The notes beneath the pieces were generated by a model. It saw only the letters and a list, made by a program, of their open reading frames with translations, made no database searches and was not told where the DNA came from. From Epiperipatus broadwayi (Eukaryota > Onychophora > Udeonychophora > Euonychophora > Peripatidae): a stretch of 64,000 nucleotides of DNA. The position numbers were made by a program, and so were the translations under genes. The stretch lies in assembly GCA_028023455.1 (NCBI GenBank), contig JAQFVV010012419.1, positions 1-64,000 on the forward strand. Direction: 5' to 3'. Position 1 is the stretch's first letter, and every line of letters starts with the position of its first letter. Of the stretch, positions 26,478 through 38,402 are shown one piece after another.

Positions 26478-26771
26478 TCATTTCTTAGAAATTTTATAAC
26501 ACACATCTTTCCTATTTATAGCTTTATTATCCATGGCAATAAAACATGCCTCCTTAACCTTTCTCTTAACATCATTTCTTTTCCTACAAACTATTCTTGG
26601 ATTGTCAGGTTCACATGCATGACCAGCTGATTTCTGATGCATTGTGAATATTGAGTTGCAAGTCGGGTCTGCTTGGGCCTTGTAAGAAAATCTGTGCTGG
26701 GACAATCTTGTTGAGAGAGTCGCTTTCATTTCCCCATAATATGATGCCTTGCAATTATTTTCTGGGCATGA
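26478..26771 (-). pseudogene. GIY-YIG endonuclease domain fragment (Penelope-like type), minus arm
   Basis: Open on the minus strand from at least 26771 to 26478, about 98 residues. It begins with a Cys pair (CPENNC), then ASYYGE, then the basic segment LSTRLSQHRFSYK. Further on are RNDVKRKVKEACFI and AINRK. This order (Cys motif, GIY-YIG-type Tyr-Gly, Arg of TRLxxH, Glu of KxxEA, final Asn-Arg) is that of the C-terminal endonuclease in Penelope-like retroelements, which nicks target DNA for integration. The N-terminal telomerase-like reverse transcriptase is missing. The frame is open, but it is only a fragment. A free-standing GIY-YIG gene is less likely given the palindromic setting. Confidence 0.7.
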
Positions 26772-26781
26772 AATATTATAG

Positions 26782-27171
26782 ACAGCTTGAGAAATGTTGG
26801 CATCATATACTATGGAGAAACGAAAGTGACTCTCTTAACAAGATTGTCCCAGCACAGAAATTCTTACAACAAGGCCCAAAGCAGACCCCACTTGCAACTC
26901 AAAATGTGCAATGCATCAGAAATCAACTAGTCATGCATGTGAACCTGACAATTCAAGAATAGTTTGTAGGGAAAGAAATGATATTAAGAGAAAGGTTAAG
27001 GAGGCATATTTTATTGCCATGAATGATAAAGCTATAAATAGGAAATATGTGTGTTATAAAATTCTAAGAAATGGATTAATTAGATTTAGACGTACAGTTC
27101 AATTAATTTACATGTATCTGCATATATTTGAATATAGCAACCTGGTTATGTTTACACTTTATTGCCCATGA
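26782..27171 (+). pseudogene. GIY-YIG endonuclease domain fragment, plus arm
   Basis: Inverted partner of 26478-26771. Frameshifts split it: the ASY-YGE region near 26800-26830 and the middle are in different frames, while 26911-27171 is open and carries HQKSTSHACEPDN, RNDIKRKVKEAYFIAM and AINRKYVCYKI. Those residues match the minus arm apart from scattered substitutions. Damage here and not in the other arm shows independent decay after duplication or co-insertion. Confidence 0.65.
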
Positions 27172-27572
27172 TTATGAGGGCTAAGTTCTCTTGAAAGCAC
27201 TCAGGCACTAATTATTATGTATTATAATTTACATTAATTTTATAATAAATTGTGATTTAATTTGAAGAAGCTCTACTGTTATGCGCTGCTTTGTGCATTA
27301 AAATTTATATATATATATAAACGGTAAGATTAAAGAATTATGGAAAAGTTGACATTGAATTATGGGAAAGTTGACATTTTAAATGTGATAGTTGACAAAG
27401 CTACAAGGTAGTGAAAGCGCTTCTAAGTTATAGTTATACACATAAATTTTTATAGACTTTTAATTACTGTATTTATAAAGTTACGTATATTATTTTGAAG
27501 AAATACAGACATTGATTTGTAATATATATATATATATATATATAGTAGGCAGCTGAGTGGAAAATAATTTCT

Positions 27573-27950
27573 ATTTACAAATTCAGATTAGTGAAAATAA
27601 AGTACAATATCAGACTTTAAATTATTAGTTCACCCAAACAAAATAATTGTCATTTACTTCTTTACTCACAAATATTAAAAATTCATTTATGATGATAATA
27701 TAGTCTTGTAATTTCTAGCTGTCATATTTAAATAAACCTATTTTATTATTTCAAGTAGATTTACTCAAAGTATTATTCAAAAGTGTTCCAGATTAGATCT
27801 AGCTAAGTGTTAGTAGTGTGAATTTGAATGAAATGGTATTTCAATCTGATACTGCTTAAAAACTGATTTTATATCAAAACTTAGTTTCATTCTTGAAACT
27901 ACTTTTTCAGATATCGGTTCAATCTTCTAGCACTGTATATACCTTTTATT
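27573..27950. repeat. Repeat block Y (right part)
   Basis: It continues the sequence interrupted at 26244 and matches 35592-35950 nearly end to end (AAAATAATTGTCATTTACTTC, the TCTTGTAATTTCTA block, AAAACTGATTTTATAT). It lies directly downstream, in minus-strand sense, of a decayed integrase, so it may be the 3' untranslated or LTR region of element D. Confidence 0.55.
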
Positions 27951-27959
27951 CCATTTTTA

Positions 27960-28923
27960 TTTCCTAGTAAAAATGCATTATTGCATTACTTCTTTAGGAT
28001 TTCAAATGGCCCATTATATATAAAAAAATTATATACACTTATCTGTGACTTGCAGACCCTAGGTGTTCTTATCATTACTTAATCACCAACATCATATTGA
28101 TGAGGATTATTATTGCTTTGGGATGATTTTTGTTTACTCATTGTTTTCACTTAGCTTCTAGCTTTATGTCAATTCTTTTCTTTATTTCTCTTTTCTACTA
28201 TAGCATGCATTAGTAATTTTATTAAGATTGGACCATCCTTTCCATAATGGAGTTGTAGAGGAGTGAAGCCAGTGGATAAATGAATGGTTCAATTCATATA
28301 ATTAACAGCTATATTTATGGTGCTTTGTTCATCCATGATGGCTTTTGGTATTCAAATAAATCTTGACTATTCAATTGAGCTCATGCATAACTCTCTCACA
28401 AAGATTTTATTAGGGTTTATATATAGATGTTAGTATATGATTAATTGCATTTTGTGCTAATCTTTTTTTATTCACCAGAAGTAAATGAGGTGCCATAGTC
28501 AATTAGAATGTTTTTTGAGTTTTTCCACAGTAGATCTTTGCTGATGTCATATTTTAATAATTGATTTAGCATCTTCTTTCCTGATTAAATTTTTTGTGAT
28601 GTATTTGGACATCATACATATCTACTAGGTATTTGAATTGCCTAAAAGCTGAAAAAGTTTCTTAGTAGTCTATATCTAAATGTTTATTAGGTTTCTGTAA
28701 AAGAATTAGTTAGAGCAATCCAGCGTAAAATTTATTAACAGCTTTATCCTTAAAGCAGATGTTGCAGGTCTGTAAGATTGCTAATATCTGTACATACATT
28801 CCAGGCCAACGAAATAACATAAGCAAAATATGTTCTACATTTCTAGAACCATAATGACCATATAAGCAATATTAATGCATAATCAATTTGCTCCTGATAC
28901 TTACTGGTATTAATACTGAAGCT

Positions 28924-28925
<2 letters not shown>
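27960..28925 (-). pseudogene. Element D integrase, heavily decayed
   Basis: Read on the minus strand with many frameshifts and stops, this aligns in order with the integrase of element A. The zinc-finger stretch LYGHYGSRNVEHILLMLF with CNIC is near 28750-28860. The second catalytic Asp region (ILTDYGTSFTS) is near 28480-28510. STGFTPLQLHYGKDGPILIKL is near 28200-28275 and the GPF-type tail (VMIRTPRV then YNGPFEI) near 27995-28085. The family is Ty3/gypsy, with DDE transferase chemistry that inserts cDNA. The copy is old and non-functional. Its 5' side ends abruptly at the CA/TA run before element C. Confidence 0.7.
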
Positions 28926-28967
<42 letters not shown>

Positions 28968-28971
<4 letters not shown>

Positions 28972-29825
28972 TTCACGATTCACTGTGGTTTAATTAAAAA
29001 TCCTAAGTTCAACCACAGTGAATGTAGAGTAAATTAAATAGGATATTTAAAGCAAAGTACTTTCAAAAAGTTTTATAAAATAAATACAAAAGATTTTAAT
29101 TTTAGACAATGAAGAGAAATTCCTGGAATAGCAGAACTCATTAGAGAAAAGATTGTAAGTTAGATAGGAATAATTAATTAAATATGTCATTTTAGAATAT
29201 AAGATAGTGAAACAATGGGATTGGAATGCAAGTTAGCCAAAAAATGGGTATAAATTGAGATCATATCTTTTGTTCTCTCTCTCTCTTGTACCCATGAAAG
29301 CTCTACTTTTTGGATTGAAAGCTGCCATAAAGAAAAGTTTTTGAATCAGAAAAGAAATAAAGAAATAAGATTGGTTTGTGGTCAGAGCTCTCTGCAACCA
29401 GGAATATATTAGCCCCCTCCCCCCGCTGAATAAGATCATGAACCATAAACATTCTGTAGACAAGATATATATGAAAAAACTTAAAATGGGTGCTGTAGTT
29501 GAAATGGCTGAGTAGACTTTTTTCTCTCTCACTTGGCTGTTTTCTGGAGCTGGAATGATGTAGCAAAAAACATTTGCCTGACCAATGCCTGCTGCTATTA
29601 ATAGATAACCAAGATGGAAAGTAAAAAAGAGTACAAAGATGGACATGTAGAGGACCAAAATTATAATCAGCCATCAGTACCAGCTGTGAACTAGAATGCT
29701 TCTATGGTTATCTAAATAAAAATGTATACAATTTCAAAAGTTACCAGTAACTTAAACTTTTTTATTAGTTTTCAATTTACTCTTTATAATATTATAATCA
29801 ATGGAAATGTATACATACAGTTAAT

Positions 29826-29912
<87 letters not shown>

Positions 29913-30088
29913 TATGCTTGTTTGACTTAAGGTTTTATAAATATGTAACTTAAGCTTTTATTAGTTTTCAATTTACTCTTTATAACATTATAATAAATGA
30001 AAAACGTATATATATATATATATATACTTACATTTAGCTTTTACACATATATATGTGTGTGTAATTTAAGGTTTTATAAATATGTTAC
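28968..30088 (+). mobile_element. Element C, 5' LTR
   Basis: Direct repeat of 31455-32503 with good similarity by eye over about 1.1 kb. It opens with a hairpin-forming ATTCACTGTGGTT...AACCACAGTGAAT (28978-29024). Near its end it holds two tandem units that finish with AAGGTTTTATAAATATG (to 29945 and 30085), each with an AT microsatellite; the first has grown to about 75 bp here (29832-29906). Open frames on the minus strand (29233-29674) are not conserved in the other LTR as one frame and are ignored. Confidence 0.75.
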
Positions 30089-30129
30089 TATGAACATTTT
30101 TTGATGTATAAAATATGATATATTACAAA

Positions 30130-31115
30130 CTCTTGGAAAATTCTTGTACCTCGGGAAATGAGAGGTCAACGGATCAAACATATACACAATCTATGTGGAC
30201 ATTATGGCCATCCACCATCAATTTCATTGAAAAGGAATGTCTCTGCCATCTTAACTAAGCATTGACAATGTCAAACATGTGTGCAAAATAAACATTCTAA
30301 TAGATCTTGTAAGGGAATCATCACCCCAATAAGACCTACACAACCAAACAAGCTTTTTGGCAATGGATCGGCAGTGGATCATTATGGGCTGATGCCTGTT
30401 TTCAATCATTTTAAGTTCCTCTTCATCACATATGACATTTTTTTCCAAGTATGTAGTAGCATACCCTGTGTGTCAGGCAGGCTCATTGTGATCAGGTCTC
30501 TAAGTTCAAAATATTTCATTGAAATAAGTAAGCCAAAGATCATGTTGTCTGATCATGGTTTAGCCTTTAATTCCAGACAATGGAGAAAGATGTGTCAACA
30601 AGGGGTTAAACACATCTTAACAACAATAAGAAACTCTCAGTCAAATATCTGTGAGAGGGTTATGTGTAAACTAAACCACTTATTCAGGCATAATTACAAA
30701 AATTGGGTGAAACAAACAACCATAGTAGTGAAATATCTTAATCAGAATAAAAATGAATCTACTGGGTTCACCCAATGATGAGATTGAATTTCAGGACCCA
30801 GGATTTATCAAGGTGTCATTGCCAGTAGACCCAGAAATAGTAAATAAAGAATACAATCAGGCTAATGCTAGAAAGTGGATGGAAAAGATGGTGAACAGAA
30901 GGCAAAAAGGGATGACAAAGAGGACACATTGCTTTCAGACCAAGAAACATGTATGGATTTGAATGCCCCATGCAAGTAAACTGATGGAGGAACAGTATAA
31001 AAAATTCTTCCCTTTATATGAGGGGCCATTCCTGATAAAAAAACAGGAAAAATGTCTTTCTGTCGGAGAATAAAAAAGGAACTCATGCGCAATTTAACAC
31101 AAGAGCATTAAAGTC
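30130..31115 (+). pseudogene. Element C integrase remnant
   Basis: The + strand encodes a gypsy-type integrase in pieces. The zinc finger has HNLCGHYGHPP and an intact CQTC pair (about 30190-30285). A catalytic core runs in frame 30281-30778, with SDHGLAFNSRQW for the second Asp and NICERVMCKL for the Glu; the first Asp lies within VDHYGLMPV. The C-terminal segment 30780-31060 includes FFPLYEGPFLIKK, the GPF motif. Protease, RT and RNaseH are absent because the 5' LTR is joined almost directly to integrase. It is clearly related to the element A integrase (SIRNLQSNPCERIMHEL compared with TIRNSQSNICERVMCKL). Several stops after 30778 make it non-functional. Confidence 0.8.
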
Positions 31116-31454
31116 ATATCACTGCCAGATGACAAACACTGAACCACATAGAAAAAATACTGGGTCTCAGAGAGGAAAATCCATCCATAAAAGAATCACA
31201 TGACAACAGAGATGAATAAAATACCAATAGGAATGATATACCTTATGGAACAAACTCACAGACCATAAAATAAAATAAAAGAGAGAAAAATACCTTTATA
31301 AGATAAGTAACATTAAGCTCATGTAATGTTTACCCCCTCATAAATATGCATAAAACAACAGATGGCTCATACTGTAACACTCTGCCCCACTTCACATCAA
31401 AGGTAACTAGGTTTTTTTTAATGGGTTCTGGGAATATGAAGCTATATATATATA

Positions 31455-32503
31455 TGTTTGCTTCACCATTCACTGTGCTTTAACAAAAGACTGTAAGTCC
31501 AACCACAGTGAATGAAGAGTAAATTAAATAGGAACTTTAAAGCATTTAATAATAACAAAGTACATTCAAGAAATTTGATAAAATAAATAGAAAAGATTTT
31601 AATTTTAGATAACAAAGAGAAATTCCTGGAATCGCATAACTCATTAAAAAAAAGATTATAAATTAGATAGGAATAATTAATTTAAAATGCCATCTAAAAA
31701 AAATAAAATAGCAAAACAATGAGATTGGAATGCAAGATGGCCAATGAATAGGTATAAATTGAGAGCTTGTCTTTTATTCTCTTTCTCTTGTACCCATGAA
31801 AACTCTACTTCGTGGATTAAAAGCTGCCATAAAGAAAAGTTTTTGAATCAGAAAAGAAACAAAGAAATAAGATTGGTTTTTGGCCAGAGTTCTCCACAAC
31901 CAGGAATATATTAACCCCCTGCTGAATAAGATCATGAACCAACAACATTCTGTAGACAAGATATATGAGACAAAAACTTAAAAATGGGTGTTGTAGCTCA
32001 AATTGTTGAGTAGACTTTTTCTCTCTCTCAGCTGTTTGCTGGAGCTGGAATGATGTAGCAAAAAAAATGTAGCCTGCCAGAAAAATATTTGCTTGATCAA
32101 TGCCTGCTACTATTGATGAATAACAAAGATGGAAAGTAAAAAAGGATACAAAGATGGATGTGTAGAGGACCGAAATTATAATGCGCTATCAATACTAGCT
32201 GTGAACTAGAATGTTTCTTTAGTTATCTAAATAAAGATGTACACAACTTTCAAAGATACTGATAACTTAAATTTTTTTATTAGTTTTCGATTTACTCTTT
32301 ATATTATAATCAATGGAAACGTATATATATATATATTTAGATATATATATTTGTATATGACTTAAGGTTTTATAAATATGTACCTTAACCTTTTATTAGT
32401 TTTCAATTTACTTTTCGTAACATTATATCAATGAAAAACATATATGTACATTTAGTTTATATATATATGTGTGTATGATTTAAGGTTTTATAAATATGTT
32501 ATT
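31455..32503 (+). mobile_element. Element C, 3' LTR
   Basis: Pairs with 28968-30088. It follows GGGTTCTGGGAATATGAAGC and an AT run, then TGTTTGCTTCACCATTCACTGTG. The same two terminal tandem units are present (ending near 32378 and 32500), so the duplication predates insertion. Its AT runs are much shorter than in the 5' LTR. Confidence 0.75.
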
Positions 32504-34190
32504 AAATATTACTATTAAAATTTATTTGATTTTTTTCTCGTATAATGGCGATTTCTCTAGATCCCTAGATAAAATAATTTGACACTAGGGTTTTGTCATT
32601 TTTTGTACGAATCTCAAAATAGAATGATATATTATATGTATTTTGAAAGATGAGCATAACAAAATATTCTGTCGTTTTGTTTTTTTTTACTTTAGAAGTG
32701 AAACTGCAGGAGCATTTTAAATTGGATTAATGTTTTTTGTTAGTTTGTTATAAAGGGAATCAATAGATTATTTTTCATTTCATTTGTTTAAAGAGGAAAA
32801 GCAAAATGATTTAGAATAAACTGAACTTACATTTTTTTAAAGAAATTTTTCTCATTTTGTTTTTCATCTTAATTATAATCACATACACTTATATATATAT
32901 AATGCTTCGATTAAAGTGAAACAATTTGGAATAAATGTTTGTATATTTTAAGTGGAAAAGAGAGAGAGTGTTTATATAATCAAGAAATGATAAAGAAGTT
33001 TCATTAACAAGGGGGGTAGAGTTTGGTTAGATAAAATTCTCTTATCATTTTATGAAGCCATCATTATACGTATATATATAAATAATTATATAAAGAGAGA
33101 TTGGTAATATAAAAGGATTTTTTTTTAATCTACTAAGTTTTACCCCAGTCTCTTAGACTTTTGTAGCATTAGAATTTAGATCTAAGTATTTAATTTCAGG
33201 CTTGATTTTTTTTTTTAAACGGATTGTTATTCCATCTTAATTTTTTTATGTTACTTGGGGAGTCAGAAATATCTTTTGAATTTTGTCCTACTCCTATCTC
33301 CAGGATTGGTGGGCTTCTCATATGGACATCTCAGGATAAGATTCCAGAAATCTTTACACATCAAACATATTATTGACTGGACATAATTGTTTATGCTCCA
33401 TTTCTGAACTAGATTTATGGTCTACGAATGAATTCTTTATTACTCTACTATGTTTTAGGGTCAGAGCACTATCCAGTCTAATTTCATATTACACTCCTCC
33501 TCATATAGAGATATATCTCTGGAAAATGCTTGCCAAGAAAAGGAGAAAAACGAATCGCCGAGTAACACATTTAGTTAATGATATTGTTTTGTTAAGCCTG
33601 ACTATCATCTATGCTCAAAGCACTATGCAGTAAACCTGAGGATGCTATTAATATAAAGGGTAAGAAAAAGAGATTTGAATATCAGTTACAGGTTATGTTT
33701 TTGGTAATATAACAGAAAATCTATCTAACTAGCATTTCAATAATTACTCTTCTTTGTTTTTTTACCACCTCCGAATGATTCATTTCTTTCTCTCTTCCAA
33801 AGTTATTTATTATATGCTGATTAAGTGAACTGTAATTTGTGAATTAAGCTGATGATTAATTGCCAATCTATAGATGGTGTTAGACCATGGGTACTCTTAT
33901 GTAGTCCAAGAGGCTAGTGATAACCTCTTCAGATGTTAATTGTGTGATTTCTTTTTGTAAATAATAAATTTCATTTATTATTTTGTAAACAATAAACCTT
34001 TTGTATTATTAATACGTCCACATATCATGCATTCTTATTTGTAAATTCCTTCTTGGAGTCTTATCACTTCTTGATCACCGGGCATATATTAAGAATAAAT
34101 TTTAGTCAGCTTTTGGGAGTAAGTTGTTTAATAGTGATCTGAAGGTGTGGGTAAGGTTTAAACCCCCTATGTCTACATTTCCAGGTTAGG
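32504..34190. other. Unassigned AT-rich DNA between elements C and D
   Basis: No supported gene. The open frame 33373-33633 shows no family signature. Fragments such as CTTGATCACCGGGCATAT (34070) faintly recall the end of family G LTRs (CTGATCACCGGCA at 47159), but I could not extend the match. Confidence 0.35.
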
Positions 34191-35545
34191 TTAAAGAAAC
34201 TCTACTTTTCATACTATCACAATACATTCTGTGAGTTTTTTGTAATGAATTTTGTAAGATAATATATTATTAACAATTTTATACAAGGCTATACTTCTCT
34301 TAATTTTTTAATATAATGGATGGTGTGAAGATAGTTGTTGCTTGAGATCTAAAATAATAACATGATATTGGGAATCATTGTTCTGAAGTTTTTTTGGCAT
34401 CTTAGATTATCTTCTTCTGATTGATATATAGTTAATGATAAATAGTTTATATAGAAGTGTTGGGGAGGTATTTTAAGTGAGTAATTGCTTACAATATCAG
34501 CCACAATCTTTTCTTTTTTTATACAATATGTTATTTTTTATTAAAATTTCTGCAAGAATAAGCTCCATCTAATGCACAATAACTTCTATTTAAAAATTCC
34601 AAACAATTGTTGTCAGTAATAATGATTACTTTAGAATGAGTAAAAAGCATTAAAATTTTTGAAATGGCTAAGTGATTGCAAATGCTTCTTTTTGATTATT
34701 GAATAATTAAGTTTAACTCCCTTGAGTGTAAGCCTATTAATATGTAAAATTTGATATCATTGAGTATGATTAATCTGAAACAACACGACACCTAAAATAG
34801 ACAAACTATTATCAATTTGGATGTAAAAGAGTCAGCAAAAAAGAATAGGGCAATATAATCTGATTTAGGAATTTCTTATTGATACAGTTAAACTTCTCTC
34901 CATGTTGATTGGAAAAATTCCAACAACAAACTTTACTAAGTATTTTGCAAAGAAACTTGGTGTTTGCAGAAAAATTCTTATAAAATTTATGGTCAAAATT
35001 ACATGACCCTAAAAAGGACTGCAATTGCTTTTTAGACATTGGTGTTGGGAAGTTTACTGCTGCCCTAATATTATCAGGATGAGAACACATTCTATGTTGT
35101 CCTACCAGATGATCTAAAAAGATAATAACATGAGTTATTATAGTACTCTTCTTCAAATTAATCATGATATCCTTTGCATAAAATTCTGCTAGAAATAACT
35201 GTGAATAATAAAAATACTGCTTAACATTTTCTGAAGAAATCACATCATCAATCAATAAACTATTATGCTCTTTATCTTCTCTGAGAGCACTTGATCGAAA
35301 TATTTTAGGAAACCAGCACTACTATCATAAAGACCAAAGTGCATGCATTCAAAGACTTAGGTAAAACCTTAATACCTGAAAGCCATGTATTTTCGATCTT
35401 GGTGATGCAAAAGTATCTGCCAGTGGCCGGCAGTCAGATCAAATATTGAAAAGATTGATTTACTTTCAATTTGCACAAGATCTTTAACAGAGGGTGATGG
35501 CAGTTAGATTTTATGAATCAAAATACAATTTTACATACACATCCT
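34191..35545 (-). pseudogene. Element D reverse transcriptase and RNase H, decayed
   Basis: On the minus strand, from 35545 down: the RT palm (FDL-type segment, LLHHQD, YMAFR) is damaged. An open frame at 34812-35255 then encodes the end of RT and the connection, including PMSKKQLQSFLGSCNFDHKFYKNF, matching element A KTKKQLRSFLGLCNYYRKFY. RNase H follows with GVVLFQINH, LKGVKLNYSIIKKEAFAI and IIITDN, keeping the third catalytic Asp that element A has lost. Remnants of the linker to integrase (VADIVSNYS) lie near 34440-34500. It is truncated on its 5' side at 35545 by block Y. It probably belongs to the same element as the integrase at 27960-28925. Confidence 0.75.
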
Positions 35546-36105
35546 TTTTAAAATTACTAGTTTCTTCAAAATAATATCTGGATAACACATGTTATTTACA
35601 ATTTCAGATTAGTTAAAATAAAGTGCAAATAAGACTTTAAATGTAAGACTCATCAAAACAAAATAATTGTCATTTACTTCTATTTTGACAAATCTTAAAA
35701 GTCCATATATGGTGATAATATTGTCTTGAAATTTCTAATTGTTTAAATAAGCCTATATTTTTATTTCAACCAGAATTATTCATAGTATTAGTCAACATGT
35801 TCCAGATTTCCACTAGTTATCTTGTTAATGGTGACCCTCTTTTTATCAACAAGGCATAGTAAAATCCTGGTATTTAAATGAAGTAGTATTCCAATCTGAT
35901 CTGCTTAAAAAACTGATTTTATATTCAAAACATAGTTTCTTTCTTGAACCTCATGAGACTAATAAAAATAATTGCATTATTAATTACAGTTATTTGAGAC
36001 TTGGTGCATTTCATTTACATGATTATTATTATTTCTTTACATTTCCTTCTAATAATAACTTATATAAAATTCATAAGCAGAGCATACATGTGTGATATAT
36101 GTTAA
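35546..36105. repeat. Repeat blocks Y then X
   Basis: 35546-35950 matches 26180-26244 joined to 27573-27900, and 35955-36105 matches 25975-26130. It carries the uninterrupted form of the PLE insertion site. Confidence 0.6.
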
Positions 36106-36164
36106 TAACATATTCAAAGATGGTGATCATGTGATGTTAATAACATATAAAAACATCATTACAA

Positions 36165-37165
36165 AGAGAACCCATGGAAAGTATTAATACTAGCAAGCAA
36201 CTGGACATAATTCATTATGTACATACATTTACTATATGGACATTATGGTCCCAAAATGTAGAAAATACTATGCATATGATACTTCATTTACCTGGAATGT
36301 ATGCACAATACTGTCTTATGTAGATGCACCTTCTGCTTAAAGTATGAACATGTCATCAAATTTTAGGTTAGAATGCTCCATTCAATTTTTTCCCATGAAT
36401 CTAATGAACTTTTCACTATAGACTATTATGGGTCTCTTTCAGTCATTAGGCAATTCAAATATCTAAAGGTTATATATGATGCATTTTCCAAATTCATCAC
36501 AGATTGCATCAGAAAAACAGGTGCTAAATAAACTATTAAAATTTTATGATATAAACAAATTCCTACTCTGAAAAAAACCAAAAACATATTAACTGACTAT
36601 GGTACTCCATTTACTTCAGTTGAATAAAAAAATGGCTAACACAAATGCAATTAATCATATACTAACATCTCTATGTAACCCATATCAACTCCTTGTAAGA
36701 GAGTTATGAATGCAGTTAATCAAATTTTCAGGAATTATTTGGACACCAAAAACCATCATGGATTAATAAAACACATAATTATGACTGATTTTATGTAAAT
36801 TGGATTATTCATGCATTCACTGGCTTCACTCCTTTATGGCTTATTTAGCACAATCATAATAAAAGCACCAATGCCTATTATAGTAGAAAATATAAACAAA
36901 GAAAAGAACTTGCACAAATGTAGAAGCAAAATGAATACAGTGTGTGAACAAAGACAAGCCGAAAACAACAATAACTTATAAATTTGATGTTGGCAACCAT
37001 AGTATTGATAAGCTTATCTGGGGTTAGCAAACCACAAATAAGTAAATACAAAACATTTTTTTCTTATATGATAACCCACTTGAAATCCTAAATAAATAAG
37101 ATAATATTACATTTATACTAGATGGGATAAAAATGTATATAAAACTAGAAATCTGAAATCATATC
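36165..37165 (+). pseudogene. Gypsy-type integrase remnant, plus strand
   Basis: Frameshifted but collinear with the element A integrase. NPWKVLI and LYGHYGPK are near 36168-36245. The first Asp region (FTIDYYGSLSV, then VIYDAFSKFITD) is near 36410-36515. The second Asp (ILTDYGTPFTS) is near 36580-36625. The C-terminal GPF-like segment (FFLYDNPLEIL, then FILDGIKMYIK) is near 37050-37150. Multiple stops mean it cannot be expressed as one protein. Opposite orientation to the neighbouring D pieces marks a separate insertion or a rearrangement. Confidence 0.7.
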
Positions 37166-37377
37166 TGAAGATGAAATAACATAAATCCAGTCAATTTTTT
37201 TTTTAACTTTAAGAATTTAACATGAAAAATCCATTATTCATTTCAAGAGAAAAAATAAAAAAAATTTATTCTAAGCAAAATGATATGCACATTTTTTTTT
37301 TAAAAAAAAAACACAATGAGGTTCAAGACAAAGTAGGTTTTGATATAAAAGTCAGTTTTCTTATCTCATGATCAGAA

Positions 37378-38375
37378 GAAAATATTTAAGCCAATAAACA
37401 TCCCATGATCACTATTTCTTATGCTTGCTCTTAACTGTTACTAAAACAGTCAAAACTCTCTATATGTATTGCCACTCAGTGCAAGCCAAAGTAATCAATG
37501 GATGCCAGAAGGCTTGTGCCTAAAATCCCATCTAGGGTCTACTCATCCAAGATCCCAGACTAGTTTTTGGCTTGTGACCATCAGTGAGGTGCCTTGGATC
37601 TGAGAGCACTCCAACTAGATCTTAGGATCTAATGCAATCCTCCAGAAGCCACCTTTTATATCCATTTAAGTACAAAACTATGAGACTTAAATGGAAAACA
37701 CTAATATTTTCAATCCAAGCTCATCACCTTATAGAGTCATACAGATCTAGCTGCAATGCTCTCATATCCAAGGCTCCTCATTGATGGTCACAAGCCAGAA
37801 ACTAGTCTGGTGATATTGGATGAGTAGGCACTAGATGGGGATTTTATGCACAAGCCTTCTCACATCCATTGATTACTCTGGCTTGCACTGAGTGGCAATA
37901 CGTATAGAGAGCTTTGCCTGTTTTAATAACAGTTAAGAGCAAGCATAAGAAATAATGATCATGTGATGTTTGTTGGCTTAAAACCAATCATGCCTAATAG
38001 AATAGTGGTGGATATGGTTATTAAAAAACCAAAGACACCAAAATGTATGAGTACTGAACTGAGTTCAGGCCTATATAACTATATAAGCTGATGATCTTGG
38101 ATTGAAAATATTACAGTGTTTTCAATTTAAGTCTCATAGTTTTGTAGTTAAGTAGAGCTGGAGGGTTGTATTAGATCCTAATATCTAGCTGCAGTGATCT
38201 CAGATCCAAGACTTCTCACTGACGAAGGCCACAAGCCAGAAACTAGTCTGAGGATATTGAATGAGTAGGTACTAGATGGGGATTTTATGCACAATCTTTC
38301 TTGCATCCATTGATTACTCTGGCTTGCACTGAGTAGCAATACATATAGAGAGTTTTGCCTGTTTTAAGAAAATAC
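37378..38375. repeat. Three copies of a 300-370 bp unit: one inverted, two direct
   Basis: Unit a (37378-37743, minus) is the reverse complement of unit c (about 38085-38375, plus). Unit b (37744-37985, plus) is a shortened copy abutting unit a, so a and b form a palindrome centred near 37743. Shared landmarks are ATCCATTGATTACTCTGGCTTG, CAAGCCAGAAACTAGTCTG and AGCAAGCATAAGAAAT (a and b). No coding potential; origin unknown. Confidence 0.75.
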
Positions 38376-38402
38376 TTCATTCAAACCCTAGAATTTTCAC
38401 TA

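Larger units (their letters stand above)
26245..27572. mobile_element. Penelope-like element remnant in head-to-head inverted arrangement
   Basis: The 1.33 kb insert is flanked by 18-bp direct repeats. Its bulk is a palindrome: 26252-26770 is the reverse complement of about 26780-27299, and each arm carries the same GIY-YIG-type coding fragment facing away from the centre. The right tail (27300-27572) adds direct GTTGACATT repeats and an AT run at 27523-27543. Inverted and partial copies with target duplications of variable length are known for Penelope-like elements. No reverse transcriptase domain is present. Confidence 0.7.

Noticed and set aside
29233-29674. Two overlapping 120-140 codon minus-strand ORFs in the element C 5' LTR
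   Set aside because: The matching part of the 3' LTR (31774-31959) keeps only a fragment; frame lengths differ, so they are not conserved genes.
29722-29925. ORF encoding (IY)n repeats; the same at 48770-49135 and 48850-49050
   Set aside because: Simple translation of AT microsatellites, open on both strands, with no protein meaning.
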